This document shows positions 41,083 to 51,135 of a stretch of 64,000 bases of DNA, one piece after another. The notes below the pieces were generated by a model, which ran no database searches, was not told the origin of the DNA, and worked only from the letters and a program-made list of their open reading frames with translations. The stretch comes from Roseicella frigidaeris (GTDB lineage Bacteria; Pseudomonadota; Alphaproteobacteria; Acetobacterales; Acetobacteraceae), in NCBI RefSeq assembly GCF_003258945.1, contig NZ_QLIX01000005.1, forward strand, positions 1 to 64,000. Reading direction: 5' to 3'. The translations under genes and the position numbers were made by a program. Each line of letters starts with the position of its first letter. The first letter of the stretch is position 1.

Positions 41083-41700
41083 TCAGCGCGAGTAGAACTC
41101 GACGACCAGATTCGGCTCCATCTGCACCGGATAGGGCACGTCGGAAAGCTTCGGGGCGCGGAGGAAGCGGCCGCGCATGGCGCGGTGATCCACCTCGATA
41201 TACTCCGGCACGTCGCGCTCGCCGTTCTGCGCCGCATCCAGCACCGAGGTGAGCTGCTTCGAGCGCTCCTTCACCTCGATCAGGTCGGTGTCCTTGACCT
41301 GGTAGGAGGGGATGTTGAGCCGCTTGCCGTTCACCAGCACATGGCCGTGGTTGACGAACTGCCGCGCCGCGAAGGGCGTCAGCGCCAGCTTCATGCGGTA
41401 GATGACGGCGTCCAGCCGGCGCTCCAGCAGCTCGATCAGGTTCTCGGAGGTGTCGCCCTTGCGGCGCACGGCCTCCTCGTAATACTTGCGGAACTGCTTC
41501 TCGCCGATGTTGCCGTAGTAGCCCTTCAGCTTCTGCTTCGCCATCAGCTGCACGCCGAAGTCGGTCGGCTTCTGCTTGCGGCGGGCGCCGTGCTGGCCCG
41601 GGATCGTCTCGCGCTTGTTGATCGGAGACTTGGCGCGGCCCCAGAGGTTGACGCCGAGGCGGCGGTTGATCTTGTACTTGGCTTCGACGCGCTTGGTCAT
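41083..41700 (-). CDS. rpsD: 30S ribosomal protein S4
   Basis: 205 residues. Primary 16S-binding protein. [20 protein letters not shown] start, the S4 RNA-binding domain ([34 protein letters not shown] region) and the C-terminal NLVVEFYSR are standard alphaproteobacterial. Monocistronic with its own terminator; likely strongly expressed. Confidence 0.97.
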   Translation of the reverse strand: MTKRVEAKYKINRRLGVNLWGRAKSPINKRETIPGQHGARRKQKPTDFGVQLMAKQKLKGYYGNIGEKQFRKYYEEAVRRKGDTSENLIELLERRLDAVIYRMKLALTPFAARQFVNHGHVLVNGKRLNIPSYQVKDTDLIEVKERSKQLTSVLDAAQNGERDVPEYIEVDHRAMRGRFLRAPKLSDVPYPVQMEPNLVVEFYSR

Positions 41701-41889
41701 GCGGCGTGCTGTGCCGCCCGGATGCGGGCAGCCCTTCTTCGCGATGTTGTCCCGGTAGGCCCCGGCCCGGCATGGGCAAGGACGGGCGCGCGCCCCGAAG
41801 GCACGTCCACGTTCCCAGGAAGAGGCGCGGCGTATAGGCGGCGGGGGCCTCGCTTGTCAAACCCGGCCGCCACCGCCTAAGCCGCCCGC

Positions 41890-42108
41890 ATGGATGTGAC
41901 GCGCGAAGAGATCCTGGTCCTCGGCCTGACGGCAGGGGTGACGGGCGCCCTGGTGGGCGGGCTGATGCTCGGGGTCGGGCTCGGCCTGGCGGTGAACGGC
42001 GCCCATATCGGCTGGCTGCTGGCCCTGCCGGCGGCGCCGGTCGCGGGCATCCTCGGCTACCTGCTGGCGCGACGGCTGGCGAAGCGGCTGCCGGCGACGC
42101 GGCGCTAG
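41890..42108 (+). CDS. Small membrane protein
   Basis: 72 residues, two Gly-rich TM helices (LGLTAGVTGALVGGLMLGVG and LLALPAAPVAGILGYLLA) and a basic tail (RRLAKRLPATRR). No family recognised. Stands alone between rpsD and repeat sequences; coding potential is moderate. Confidence 0.5.
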   Translation: MDVTREEILVLGLTAGVTGALVGGLMLGVGLGLAVNGAHIGWLLALPAAPVAGILGYLLARRLAKRLPATRR

Positions 42109-42117
42109 GCCGTTGTT

Positions 42118-42234
42118 CGATCGCGTGATGCGCGCCTTCCGGTAGCCTCTCCCTCGGGCGATCACGCCTTAGACTATTGTTTTCAGAGCATCTTCACCCG
42201 ATCAGGTGAGTCCCCTTGATCGGGATCTGCTCTA
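42118..42234 (+). repeat. Mosaic repeat, copy at 42 kb (module B plus inverted A)
   Basis: 42123-42171 carries module B (GCGTGATGCGCGCCTTCCGG ... GGGCGATCACGCC) in the same orientation as at 38850. 42185-42234 carries module A inverted: AGAGCATCTTCACCCGATCA then GATCGGGATCTGCTCTAG. Its stem is less perfect than in the 38-kb copy. The last bases touch the trmJ stop codon, so it may act as its terminator. Confidence 0.75.
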
Positions 42235-43350
42235 GATCTCGTCCCCCGGATCCGGCCGCCCGCGCCGCATCCGGCCGCGCGAGAGCTCCGTCACCACCCC
42301 ATGCAGGGTGCGCAGCTCCTGCTCCGTCACCTCGCCGCGCTCGAACCAGTGGCGCAGGTTGCGCACCATGCCGGGGCGCTTGGGCTGGTTGTCGAGGAAG
42401 CCGCTGGCATCCAGCTCCGCCACCAGCCGGCCGAGGAAGCCCTCGAGCTGCCCCTTGGTCGCCACCTGCGTCTCATGCGTCTGGAGCTGCCGCGGCGGCG
42501 TCGGCTCGGCCGCCGTCCACCATTCATAGGCGAGGATCATCACCGCCTGCCCCAGGTTCAGCGACATATGCGCCGGGTTGAGCGGGTAGCGCACCAGCGT
42601 GTCGGCGCAGGCGACATCGTCATTCTCGAGGCCCGCCCGCTCCGGCCCGAACAGCACGGCGGCGCGCAGGCCGCGGGCGTTGATCGCCCGCAGGTCCTCG
42701 GCGGCGGCGCGGGCGGTGCGCAGCGGCACGACGATGTGGCGCGGCCGCGGGCAGGTGGCGAAGACCCGCTGGCAATCGGCGACGGCGCTGGCCGTGTCGG
42801 GGAAGAGCTGCGCCGCCTCCAGGATCGGGTCGGCGCCCGAGGCGGTGCGCCAGGCGCGGTCCTGCGGCCAGCCGTCGCGCGGCGCCACCAGCCGCAGATG
42901 GAACAGCCCGCCATTGGCCATGGCGCGGGCCACGGCGCCGATATTCTCGGCCAGCTGCGGCCGCACCAGCACGACGATCGGGCTCTCGCCCGGGGGTGGG
43001 GAGAGGTCGGCCGCCGGCTTGCCGCCGCGCGTCCAGGCCTCCGGCATCAGCCGGTGAGCGCCGAGGGCGAAGGCCAGCGCCGGGCGCAGCCGCCAGCCCC
43101 CCTCCCCCGCCGGCTCGGCCAGCAGGGCCAGCGGCTCGGCGGGCGGGTCCCGCTCCAGCGCCACGGCCAGCTCGCCGGCCAGCGCGCGATAGGCGGCGAT
43201 GTCCTGGCCGGCGGCGGCGGCGAGCGCGGCCTCCGTCGCGGTGCAGTCCGGCGCCTCCAGATGCGCCCGCAGCCAGGCGCGCTTGGCATCGGTCAGGGCG
43301 ATGCGCTTGATGGCGTCGAGCCAATCCTCGGGCGTAGGCGCGCCGCTCAC
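42232..43350 (-). CDS. TrmJ-like tRNA/rRNA 2'-O-methyltransferase with N-terminal extension
   Basis: 372 residues. The C-terminal 250 residues are a SPOUT methyltransferase of the TrmJ family: [66 protein letters not shown] (knot). The first 120 residues are extra: [20 protein letters not shown] and [21 protein letters not shown] look like a small helical domain found before nuclease or modification domains in other proteins. ATG overlaps the cysS stop by 4 bp. Confidence 0.88.
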   Translation of the reverse strand: MSGAPTPEDWLDAIKRIALTDAKRAWLRAHLEAPDCTATEAALAAAAGQDIAAYRALAGELAVALERDPPAEPLALLAEPAGEGGWRLRPALAFALGAHRLMPEAWTRGGKPAADLSPPPGESPIVVLVRPQLAENIGAVARAMANGGLFHLRLVAPRDGWPQDRAWRTASGADPILEAAQLFPDTASAVADCQRVFATCPRPRHIVVPLRTARAAAEDLRAINARGLRAAVLFGPERAGLENDDVACADTLVRYPLNPAHMSLNLGQAVMILAYEWWTAAEPTPPRQLQTHETQVATKGQLEGFLGRLVAELDASGFLDNQPKRPGMVRNLRHWFERGEVTEQELRTLHGVVTELSRGRMRRGRPDPGDEI

Positions 43351-44855
43351 GCCCGCCGCCAGGTCGTGCCCTGTGGCCCGTCCTCCAGCAGGATGCCTTG
43401 CGCTTTCAATTCGTCGCGGATGCGGTCGGCCTCGGCAAAATTACGCGCCTTGCGGGCAGCAAGGCGTGCCTCAACAGCCGCGTCGATTTGAACGCCTGTC
43501 ATAATCTCACTCGTCGTCGCAGTAGCGATCTGGCCAACAGGCGGCAAAGTGACATTCGACTGCAGATTTGCGCCCGGCAACTCGCCCCGGCGCCATGCAT
43601 GCGGATCACTCGGGCACAGCCCCAGCACCGCCGCCGCCTCGCGGAAGGCGGCGGCGGCGAGGCCGGCCACCACCGGCCAGGGCTTGCCGATCCGGGCCAG
43701 CACCGCGGTCGCGCTGCCGCCGACCGAGGCGACATTCTCGATGGTCCGCAGGTCGCGCAGCCGGGCCAGCGCGAGGGGCGTGTTGAGGTCGTCCAGCAGC
43801 GGCGCCAGCGCCCAGTCCGCCATCTCGGCCCGCACCGTCTCGTGGCCATCGGCCGGCGCCACGGCGCGCGCCAGCATGGCGTAGTGGTCGTCCAGCTCCG
43901 CCTTCGCCTCCTCCAGCCCGGCGACGGTGAAATCCAGATCGGCGCGGTAATGCGTGCGCAGCAGCAGCAGCCGGAAGGCCTCGCCGGCCCAGGCGCCGCG
44001 CGCCAGGATGTCGCGCACGGTGAGGAAATTGCCGAGCGACTTCGACATCTTCTCACCATCGACCCGCAGCATGCCGTTGTGCAGCCAGATCGTGGCCATG
44101 CGCGGCGTGCCGAAGGCGCAGCGGCTCTGCGCCAGCTCGTTCTCGTGGTGCGGGAAGATCAGGTCGTGGCCGCCGCCATGGATGTCGAAGACCTCGCCCA
44201 GCGCCCGCCAGGACATGGCCGAGCACTCGATATGCCAGCCCGGCCGGCCGCGGCCCCAGGGGCTGTCCCAGCCCGGCTGCTCCGGCGTGCTCGGCTTCCA
44301 CAGCACGAAATCGCCGGGGTCGCGCTTGTAGGGTGCCACCTCGATCCGCGCCCCGGCCAGCATCTCCTCCCGGTCGCGGCCGGAGAGCTGGCCGTAATCG
44401 GGGAAGGAGGGAACGCTGAACAGCACATGCCCCTCGGCGGCATAGGCATGGCCGTTGGCGACCAGCCGCTCGATGAGCTGGATCATCGGCGCGATCGATT
44501 CGGTCGCCCGCGGCTCCTCGTCCGGCGGCAGGGCGCCGAGGGCCGCCATGTCGCGGTGGAAATCCGCCGTGGTGCGGGCGGTGATGGCGGCGATGGGCTC
44601 GCCCGTCTCCAGGCTGCGGGCGGTGATCTTGTCCTCGACATCGGTGATGTTGCGGACATAGGTCACGCGCGGGAAAAGCCGCCGCAGCAGCCGCGCCAGC
44701 AGGTCGAAGACCACGACGGGCCGGGCATTGCCGAGATGCGCCAGGTCATAGACCGTCGGCCCGCAGACATAGAGCCGGACATGACCGGGGTCGATCGGCG
44801 CGAAGCGTTCCTTCGCGCGGGTCAGGCTGTTGTGCAGCAGGAGGTCGGTGGTCAT
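43347..44855 (-). CDS. cysS: Cysteinyl-tRNA synthetase
   Basis: 502 residues. Class I synthetase with the zinc Cys in [20 protein letters not shown] (HLGN is the HIGH box), [19 protein letters not shown] and the KMSKS in [11 protein letters not shown]. Near the C-terminus a stretch ([20 protein letters not shown]..., DNA about 43485-43570) is extra relative to the usual sequence and less GC-rich, followed by normal [21 protein letters not shown]. Start at 44855 ([13 protein letters not shown]). Confidence 0.95.
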   Translation of the reverse strand: MTTDLLLHNSLTRAKERFAPIDPGHVRLYVCGPTVYDLAHLGNARPVVVFDLLARLLRRLFPRVTYVRNITDVEDKITARSLETGEPIAAITARTTADFHRDMAALGALPPDEEPRATESIAPMIQLIERLVANGHAYAAEGHVLFSVPSFPDYGQLSGRDREEMLAGARIEVAPYKRDPGDFVLWKPSTPEQPGWDSPWGRGRPGWHIECSAMSWRALGEVFDIHGGGHDLIFPHHENELAQSRCAFGTPRMATIWLHNGMLRVDGEKMSKSLGNFLTVRDILARGAWAGEAFRLLLLRTHYRADLDFTVAGLEEAKAELDDHYAMLARAVAPADGHETVRAEMADWALAPLLDDLNTPLALARLRDLRTIENVASVGGSATAVLARIGKPWPVVAGLAAAAFREAAAVLGLCPSDPHAWRRGELPGANLQSNVTLPPVGQIATATTSEIMTGVQIDAAVEARLAARKARNFAEADRIRDELKAQGILLEDGPQGTTWRRA

Positions 44856-45031
44856 CACGGCGCATCCATAATGCGGCTGCGGCCAGAACGCACCACCCGG
44901 CCGGCGGCCAAGGACGATTCCGGGCCAGGGGAGGGCCGGCCGGGCCCCGCTCACCCAGCCGGGACCCGGGCCTGCGGGAACCGGGACGCCTGGGAACGTT
45001 AGGGGCTGCTCACGCCATGGGAGAAAAAGCC

Positions 45032-45346
45032 ATGTTCCGCAGCCTCGCAATCGGCGTCACCGCCGCCACCCTCGCCATCGCCCCGGCCCTCGCCCAGCGC
45101 GACGGCACGCCGGGCAACCCGCCGAGCACCGCCGTGCAGCGCGGTCTGGACCGCGCCACCGGCAGCGCCCCGACGCCCGCCGACGGCACCCCCGGCAACC
45201 CGCCCGGCACGGCGGCGGGCCGTGCGGTGGACAAGGCCACCGGCTCCAACATCAGCGGCGCCAATCCGGGCCACAGCACCCCGGCCAGCCGCGAGCGGGC
45301 GCATGAGCGCAGGCACGGCGACACGCCCGGCACCACCACCCGCTGA
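45032..45346 (+). CDS. Small exported Gly/Pro/Thr-rich repeat protein
   Basis: 104 residues. Signal peptide ([21 protein letters not shown]) followed by two copies of a roughly 28-residue unit, [20 protein letters not shown] and [20 protein letters not shown]. Ends in a charged [14 protein letters not shown]. No family. GGGAG lies 8 nt before this ATG; an upstream ATG at 45017 is less likely because the signal peptide starts at 45032. Confidence 0.65.
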   Translation: MFRSLAIGVTAATLAIAPALAQRDGTPGNPPSTAVQRGLDRATGSAPTPADGTPGNPPGTAAGRAVDKATGSNISGANPGHSTPASRERAHERRHGDTPGTTTR

Positions 45347-45353
45347 GCCGGGC

Positions 45354-45379
45354 GGCGGGGAGGCCCCTGCCTCCTCGCC
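45354..45379. terminator. Hairpin between convergent genes
   Basis: GGCGGGGAGGC and GCCTCCTCGCC pair (one G-U) around CCCT, in the 44-bp gap between the small exported protein and the lytic transglycosylase. Confidence 0.5.
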
Positions 45380-45390
45380 TGCGGTCCGCG

Positions 45391-46251
45391 TCAGTACCCG
45401 CGCCAGTCGCGGTTGCGCGGCGTCAGGACGCCGGTCGGCGCATCGCGTGTGACCAGGCCACCGCCCTCGAAGGCCCGCAGCGAGGGATCGTCCAGGACCG
45501 GGCGGCCATATTCGGTGCCGCGCATCCCGCCGCCGGCATAGGCGAGGTCGGCGGCCGCGGTCTCGACCGGCCGCGCCGCCGGCGCGCCGCCGCCGGCATA
45601 GACGGCGAAGGGGCCGGTCAACGGCACCGCGCCGCCCAGACGCGGCGCCACGCTCGCCAGGTAATTCAGGGTCTCGTCCGGCAGGACGGTGGCACCAGCG
45701 AGCACAGCCTCCACCCGCTCCGGGCCAGCATTGTAGGCGGCGAGGAAGCCCGGGGCGCCGAAGCGGTCATACATCGCCCGGATATAGGCCGCACCGGCGA
45801 GGATGTTGTCCCGCGGCGCATAGGGGTCCGGCCCCAGCCCGTGCCGGGCCGCCAGCGTGTCGTAGGTGCGCGGCATCACCTGCATCAGCCCCATGGCCCC
45901 GACCGGCGAGGTGATCGGCCGGCCGCTGCCGTCATAGAGCCGGCCGCCGCTCTCCTGGCGCATCACCGCCCGGATCCAGCACTCCGGCACGCCGAAGCGG
46001 CTCGCCGCCTCGCGGATATGCGGGCCCCAGGGATCCTCGGGCGGGCCGGGCACCGCATAGCTGCCGGCGCTGCGGGCGCGGTAGACCCGCGCCTCGGCGC
46101 GGGAGGCCTCGAGGTCGTAGCCGTAATCGCCATTGCCGTCATAGCCGCGCCGGCCATCCCAGACGAAGGCCGGGCGCGGCGCGCAGGCGGCGAGACCGCC
46201 GAGCAGCAGGAGGGCGGCAAGGCCGATGGGGCGGCGGCGGGGCCAGGGCAT
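45391..46251 (-). CDS. Lytic transglycosylase lipoprotein (SLT domain)
   Basis: 286 residues. Lipobox LAAC (Cys 23). The SLT core spans about residues 77-190: CWIRAVMRQESGG has the catalytic Glu, SPVGAMGLMQVMPRTYDTLA and NILAGAAYIRAMYDRFG ... FLAAYNAGPERV are family signatures. The C-terminal 90 residues are Gly/Ala-rich and not conserved. Cleaves peptidoglycan to 1,6-anhydro ends. Confidence 0.92.
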   Translation of the reverse strand: MPWPRRRPIGLAALLLLGGLAACAPRPAFVWDGRRGYDGNGDYGYDLEASRAEARVYRARSAGSYAVPGPPEDPWGPHIREAASRFGVPECWIRAVMRQESGGRLYDGSGRPITSPVGAMGLMQVMPRTYDTLAARHGLGPDPYAPRDNILAGAAYIRAMYDRFGAPGFLAAYNAGPERVEAVLAGATVLPDETLNYLASVAPRLGGAVPLTGPFAVYAGGGAPAARPVETAAADLAYAGGGMRGTEYGRPVLDDPSLRAFEGGGLVTRDAPTGVLTPRNRDWRGY

Positions 46252-46332
46252 GCGGCGGCACCAGGATCAGTAAGGGTGCGCCAGCATAGGCCGGATCGCT
46301 TGCGGGATGGTGGCGACGGGATGGCGCCGCCC

Positions 46333-47667
46333 TCACCCCCCGGCGGCGATCCGCAACCGCTGCGCCGCCCGCTCCGGCCCGATCAGCGGCAGCAGCGCCG
46401 CCATCTCCGGCCCATGATCCTCCCCCGTCAGGGCGAGGCGGAGCGGCAGGAACAGCGCCTTGCCCTTGCGCCCGGTCGCCGCCTTCAGCGCCGCGGTCCA
46501 GGCCCCCCAGCTCGTCGCGTCCCAGGGGGCGGGCGGCAGGGCGGCGAGGGCGTCGCGGAGATACGCCTCCTCCCCAGGCTGCGGCGGCGGCACCACGCTG
46601 CCGCGCGCCACCTCGAACCAGGCCCGGGCCTCGGAGAGCAGGTCGAGATTGCCGCGGATGGCCTGCCAGAAGGCCTCGTCCGCCCCGGCCGGAAGCTGCG
46701 CCCGCACGCTCTCGAAGCTCGCCCCGTGCAGGTGGCGGCGGTTCAGCGCCAGGAGCTGGCCGATATCGAAGCGCGCCGGGGATTTCGAGATCGCCTCCAG
46801 CCGGAAGCCGGCGACGAGGTCCCGCGGCATCCCCGCCACCGGGTCCTGCGCCGTCCCGAGCGCCGCGAGGTAGCCGGCCAGCGCCGCCGGCTCGATGCCG
46901 TCGCGGCGGAGCTGGCGCAGCGAGAGCGAGCCGAGGCGCTTGGAGAGCGGCCCGCCATCGGCATCGGTCAGCAGCGGCAGATGCGCGAAGGCGAGCCGCG
47001 CCGGGTCGCCGCCCAGCGCCTGCCAGAGATCGATCTGCACGCCGGTGTTGGTCACATGGTCCTCGCCGCGGAGGATATGCGTGATGCCGCTCTCGAGGTC
47101 ATCGACCACGCTGGTGAAGGTGTAGAGCGGCGTGCCATCGGCGCGCACCAGCACCGGGTCGGAGAGGCTCGGCAGCTTCACCCGGCGCGGGCCGAGCACG
47201 CCGTCCTGCCAGGTGACCTCCCGCGTCTCCAGCAGGAAGCGCCAATAGGGCACCTTGCCATTGGCCAGTGCCCGCTCGTACTGCTCGGGCGTCATGCGCA
47301 GCGCGCCACGGTCGTAGATGGGCGGCCGCTTCTGGCGGAGCTGCTGCTCGCGCTTGTAGCGCAGCTCCTCCTCGGATTCGAAGCAGGGGTAGAGCCGGCC
47401 GGCCTGCTTCAGCCGCTCGGCCGCCGCCTGGTAGAGCGGCAGCCGGTCGGACTGGCGGAACTGCTCGTCCCAGTCGAGGCCGAGCCAGCGCAGATCCTCC
47501 TCCAGCGCCTCGGCATATTCGGCCCGGCTGCGCTCGGTGTCGGTGTCGTCGAGGCGCAGCAGCACGCGGCCGCCGCGCTGCCGGGCGAGCAGCCAGTTGA
47601 CCAGGGCGGCGCGGGCGTTGCCGACATGCAGGAAGCCGGTCGGCGAGGGGGCGAAGCGGAGTTTCAC
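46333..47667 (-). CDS. gltX: Glutamyl-tRNA synthetase (type 2)
   Basis: 444 residues. LRFAPSPTGFLHVGNARAAL gives the HIGH box (HVGN); the KMSKS box is GPLSKRLGSLS. The sequence style (RLYPCFESEEEL, PPIYDRGALRMT, GIEPAALAGYLAALGTAQDP) matches the second GluRS type common in alphaproteobacteria, which often coexists with a canonical GluRS encoded elsewhere and may favour tRNA-Gln. GTG start overlaps the upstream gene by 4 bp. Confidence 0.94.
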   Translation of the reverse strand: MKLRFAPSPTGFLHVGNARAALVNWLLARQRGGRVLLRLDDTDTERSRAEYAEALEEDLRWLGLDWDEQFRQSDRLPLYQAAAERLKQAGRLYPCFESEEELRYKREQQLRQKRPPIYDRGALRMTPEQYERALANGKVPYWRFLLETREVTWQDGVLGPRRVKLPSLSDPVLVRADGTPLYTFTSVVDDLESGITHILRGEDHVTNTGVQIDLWQALGGDPARLAFAHLPLLTDADGGPLSKRLGSLSLRQLRRDGIEPAALAGYLAALGTAQDPVAGMPRDLVAGFRLEAISKSPARFDIGQLLALNRRHLHGASFESVRAQLPAGADEAFWQAIRGNLDLLSEARAWFEVARGSVVPPPQPGEEAYLRDALAALPPAPWDATSWGAWTAALKAATGRKGKALFLPLRLALTGEDHGPEMAALLPLIGPERAAQRLRIAAGG

Positions 47668-47972
47668 GGGCCGGGCTCCAAGGCGGCGTAATCGGTGTCC
47701 TGCCGGCGCGTCGCGGGGTTGGCGATGCAATGGGCGACCCAGGCCTCGCGGTCGAAGCCCGGCGTCTCGGCATATTCGCCCCAGCGGCGGTACATGGCGG
47801 CCAGCTCCTCCGGCGAGGCGGCCTCGCGGCGGAGATCCTCGATCTGGGCACGGACGAAGCGGCGGGCATAGTCGAGCGCCGCGGCGGCGGAGGCGAAGCC
47901 GGCCACCAGCCACTCCTCCTCCGGGTCGCCCTCATCGGCGAGATCGCCGCAGCGGACGCTGTGGCGGCTCAT
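47664..47972 (-). CDS. Unknown protein, paralogue of the gene upstream (short copy)
   Basis: 102 residues. EWLVAGFASAAAALDYARRF, VRAQIEDLRREAASPEELAA, then WGEYAETPGFDREAWVAHCI. The part GF...ARRxVR...W...EAE...G..AW aligns with the upstream 128-residue protein without large gaps. Cytoplasmic, acidic. Stop overlaps gltX (GTGA) and its ATG overlaps the upstream stop by 4 bp, so three genes are coupled. No known family. Confidence 0.75.
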   Translation of the reverse strand: MSRHSVRCGDLADEGDPEEEWLVAGFASAAAALDYARRFVRAQIEDLRREAASPEELAAMYRRWGEYAETPGFDREAWVAHCIANPATRRQDTDYAALEPGP

Positions 47973-48355
47973 TCCTCCTCCTCATCCGCATCGTCCGCGT
48001 CGCGGCGCGGATCAAGGGCGCGCCAGTTGCGCTCCTCGGCATCGCCCGGCGGCCGGGCGGCGAAGTCGTTCAGCTCGGCGGCGCTGCGCCAGGCCTGCTC
48101 GGCGCCGCCCATCACCTCGGCATCCTCGCCGAAGGCGAACCAGGCGGCGACCACATCGGCCGGGGCCATGCCGCGGCTGCGGCAACGCTCCAGGCTGTCC
48201 CGGACATAGCGCCGGGCGAAGGCGTTGGCGTGCTCCAGGGTCTGGAAGCCGCGGATGGTCTCGACCGGATCGGCGCCGTTGCCGCCGGAGAGGTCGAGGA
48301 TGCGGACGGCATAGCCGCCCTTCTGGCCGAACAGGCCGGTATCGAATGCGCTCAT
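47969..48355 (-). CDS. Unknown protein, paralogue of the gene downstream (long copy)
   Basis: 128 residues. KGGYAVRILDLSGGNGADPV, GFQTLEHANAFARRYVRDSL, ERCRSRGMAPADVVAAWFAF, GEDAEVMGGAEQAW; ends in an acidic tail (DADDADEEEE). Similar in order to the short copy, with an N-terminal strand region better preserved. Some relatives may be annotated only as hypothetical in Acetobacteraceae. Starts after a 201-bp gap from pncB. Confidence 0.75.
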   Translation of the reverse strand: MSAFDTGLFGQKGGYAVRILDLSGGNGADPVETIRGFQTLEHANAFARRYVRDSLERCRSRGMAPADVVAAWFAFGEDAEVMGGAEQAWRSAAELNDFAARPPGDAEERNWRALDPRRDADDADEEEE

Positions 48356-48556
48356 GCTGCCTGGTCCCTTGGCCGATAGGGAGGAACAACGCTGGCCGGG
48401 CCGGGAGGGCACGCCGGATCAACGGCGGGGTTCTACAGCGGATCGCCCGCCGGCGCGACGGGCCGGCGCCGGATGCGGCGCGCTACCGCAGCCCGCGCCG
48501 CCGGTCCGGGCGCGAGGGAGGATCGCCGGCCACCGGCCGGAGGCGGTGCGCCAGCC

Positions 48557-49720
48557 TCAGCCGCCGGCGCCCCGCTTGCGGCCGCCATTCCGCTGCAGCA
48601 GGAACTCGCGCCCGATCTTCACCCGCGGCACGCCGTCATAGGCGATGATATCGGCGGTCGCGTAGGTCTCGGACCAGAGATCGGGGATGAAGCTGCCAGT
48701 GCCGACCATGTCGATCGGCGCCCTGGCATCGGCCATGACGCGGCACTTGCCGACATTGAAGCCGGAGGAGGCGACGATGCGCACCTTCGGGAAGCCGGCC
48801 TCGTCCAGCGCCTCGCGCATGCGCCAGATGGCCGCCGCCGAGACGCCGGTGCCGACGAGGTGGCGCAGCTCGGTCTCGGAGCGGTAGCGGCGGATCGCGC
48901 CCGGCGCGTGCCGCTCCAGCACGGCATAGCTCTCGGCCGGGTCGAGCCCTTCGAGGAAGCGGCCGCCATGGGTGTCGAGCCGCACCGCCATCTTGCCGGC
49001 CGCAGCCAGCTCGGGATAGCGCCGGCACACCGCCAGCCCATCCGTCACCTCCCGGCCGAAGTAATCGGTCAGGACGGTGAGGTTCTCCTCCGGGAAGGCC
49101 TCCTGGAACATCTCGGCGGCGCGCAGGGTGCTGCCGGCATAGCCGATCAGGGCGTGCGGCATGGTGCCGAAGCCGCGCGCCGCGCCGAACCAGTGGGCGG
49201 TCGCGTCGGTGGCGTTGCCGGTGAAGCCCTTCGCCCCTTCCTTGCGGGCGGCCGCGCCGCCGACGCTGGCGGCATAGGCCATCATGTCCTGCATCTCGAA
49301 GCCGGCGCAGTGCCGCGCATCCATCGCCAGGAAGGCGACCTCCGGCAGTTCGAGGCACATCTGGTAGGCGTTGTGCGCGGCGACGCAGGGCGGGCCGAGC
49401 TTCTGCAGGTAGAGCGTCTCGAGATCGGCCAGCTCGGCGAAGGAGCCGGTGATGGTCAGCAGCGGATCGCCGGCGCCGACCCAGGTGCCCTCGGCATGCA
49501 GCAGGTCGATGTCGAAGCGGGTGCCGCGCTCCTGCGCCACCCGCTCCAGCCACTCCACCGCCAGCCGCGGCGCGCTCACGACCGGGCGGCGGAGGAAGAC
49601 GGCATAGGTGACCTGGCAGTCGCCGAAGCGCTGCACGATGGCCCGCGTCCGGTTGAAATAGACATCGGTGCGGGCGGAGATCGCCGCATCCTCCGGGTTG
49701 ATCGGCGGCGATCCGTCCAT
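48557..49720 (-). CDS. pncB: Nicotinate phosphoribosyltransferase
   Basis: 387 residues. First step of NAD salvage from nicotinate. RTDVYFNRTRAIVQRFGDCQ has the conserved TDxY region, DARHCAGFEMQDMMAYAASV, GFTGNATDATAHWFG and GTMPHALIGYAGS carry the phosphoribosyl-binding and catalytic regions; SSGFNVGKCRVMADA and VGTGSFIPDLW finish the barrel. GGAGGAAG precedes the ATG at 49720. Confidence 0.9.
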   Translation of the reverse strand: MDGSPPINPEDAAISARTDVYFNRTRAIVQRFGDCQVTYAVFLRRPVVSAPRLAVEWLERVAQERGTRFDIDLLHAEGTWVGAGDPLLTITGSFAELADLETLYLQKLGPPCVAAHNAYQMCLELPEVAFLAMDARHCAGFEMQDMMAYAASVGGAAARKEGAKGFTGNATDATAHWFGAARGFGTMPHALIGYAGSTLRAAEMFQEAFPEENLTVLTDYFGREVTDGLAVCRRYPELAAAGKMAVRLDTHGGRFLEGLDPAESYAVLERHAPGAIRRYRSETELRHLVGTGVSAAAIWRMREALDEAGFPKVRIVASSGFNVGKCRVMADARAPIDMVGTGSFIPDLWSETYATADIIAYDGVPRVKIGREFLLQRNGGRKRGAGG

Positions 49721-49755
49721 GCGCTGCTTCCTCCTCCCGCGCCCTTCGTCTTGGC

Positions 49756-51135
49756 TTATTCCGCGGCCCGCGCCGGCGATGCGGCGCCGCTGCCGCGGCG
49801 GGATTTCAGCCCCTCCGCGATCAGGAAGGCCAGTTCCAGCGACTGCTCGGCATTCAACCGCGGGTCGCAGAAGGTCTGGTAGCGCAGCCCGAGATCCGCC
49901 TCGCCCAGGCGATGCGCGCCGCCGAGGCATTCCGTCACCTCCTGGCCGGTCATCTCGACATGCACGCCGCCGGGCTGGGTGCCCTCGGCGGCGTGGCAGT
50001 CGAAGAAGCGCCGCACCTCGGCCAGCACCGCATCGAAGGGGCGGGTCTTGTAGCCGCCGGCGGTGGTGGTGTTGCCGTGCATCGGATCGGACAGCCAGAC
50101 CACCCGGCGGCCGGCGCGCTTCACCGCCCGCAGCAGCGGCGGCAGCTTCGCCTCCACCTTGTCCGCCCCCATGCGGGCGATCAGGGTCAGCCGACCCATC
50201 TCGTTGGCCGGGTTCAGGATCTCGGTCAGCCGGACCAGCTCGTCCGCGTCCATGCTCGGCCCGACCTTCAGGCCGATCGGGTTGCGGACCCCGCGCATGA
50301 ACTCGACATGCGCCCCCTCGGGCTGGCGGGTGCGGTCGCCGATCCAGAGGAAATGCGCCGAGCAGGCGTAATGGTCGCCGGTCGTGGAATCGACCCGGGT
50401 CAGCGCCTGCTCATAGGGCAGCAGCAGCGCCTCGTGGCTGGTGTAGAACTCCGTCTCCCGCACCTGCGGCAGGTCGGACATGCCGCAGGCCTGCATGAAG
50501 CCGAGGGTCTCGTCGATCCGGTGCGCCAGATCCTGGTAGCGGTCGGCGAGCGGGCTGCGGGCGACGAAGCCGAGATTCCAGCGATGCACCTGGTGCAGGT
50601 CGGCATAGCCGCCGGTCGCGAAGGCGCGCAGCAGGTTCAGCGTGCCGGCCGACTGCATATAGGCGAAATCCATCCGCGACGGATCGGGGATGCGCGCCTC
50701 GGGGGTGAATTCGGGCCCGTTGATGATGTCGCCGCGATAGGAGGGCAGCGTCACCCCGTCCTTCGTCTCGACATCGCTGCTGCGCGGCTTGGCGAACTGG
50801 CCCGCCATGCGGCCGAGCTTCACCACCGGCGTGCCGCCGCCGAAGGTCAGCACCACCGCCATCTGCAGCAGCACGCGGAAGGTGTCGCGGATGATGTTGG
50901 CGGTGAAGTCCGAGAAGCTCTCGGCGCAGTCGCCCCCCTGCAAGACGAAGGCCTGCCCCTCCCCCGCCTTGGCCAGCGCCGCCTGGAGCCGCCGCGCCTC
51001 GCCGGCGAAGACCAGGGGCGGCCATTTGGCCAGGCGCGCCTCCGCCTCGGCCAGCTTCGCCTGGTCGGGATAGTCGGGCACCTGCCGGATCGGCATGTCC
51101 CGCCAGCTTCCGGGGTGCCACCCGCGCACGGACAT
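49756..51135 (-). CDS. aroG: Class II DAHP synthase
   Basis: 459 residues. Opens the shikimate pathway (E4P plus PEP). Plant/Mycobacterium-type class [32 protein letters not shown] (metal Cys), [40 protein letters not shown] (metal His) and [23 protein letters not shown] lies 9 nt before the ATG at 51135. No feedback ACT domain appended. Confidence 0.95.
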   Translation of the reverse strand: MSVRGWHPGSWRDMPIRQVPDYPDQAKLAEAEARLAKWPPLVFAGEARRLQAALAKAGEGQAFVLQGGDCAESFSDFTANIIRDTFRVLLQMAVVLTFGGGTPVVKLGRMAGQFAKPRSSDVETKDGVTLPSYRGDIINGPEFTPEARIPDPSRMDFAYMQSAGTLNLLRAFATGGYADLHQVHRWNLGFVARSPLADRYQDLAHRIDETLGFMQACGMSDLPQVRETEFYTSHEALLLPYEQALTRVDSTTGDHYACSAHFLWIGDRTRQPEGAHVEFMRGVRNPIGLKVGPSMDADELVRLTEILNPANEMGRLTLIARMGADKVEAKLPPLLRAVKRAGRRVVWLSDPMHGNTTTAGGYKTRPFDAVLAEVRRFFDCHAAEGTQPGGVHVEMTGQEVTECLGGAHRLGEADLGLRYQTFCDPRLNAEQSLELAFLIAEGLKSRRGSGAASPARAAE

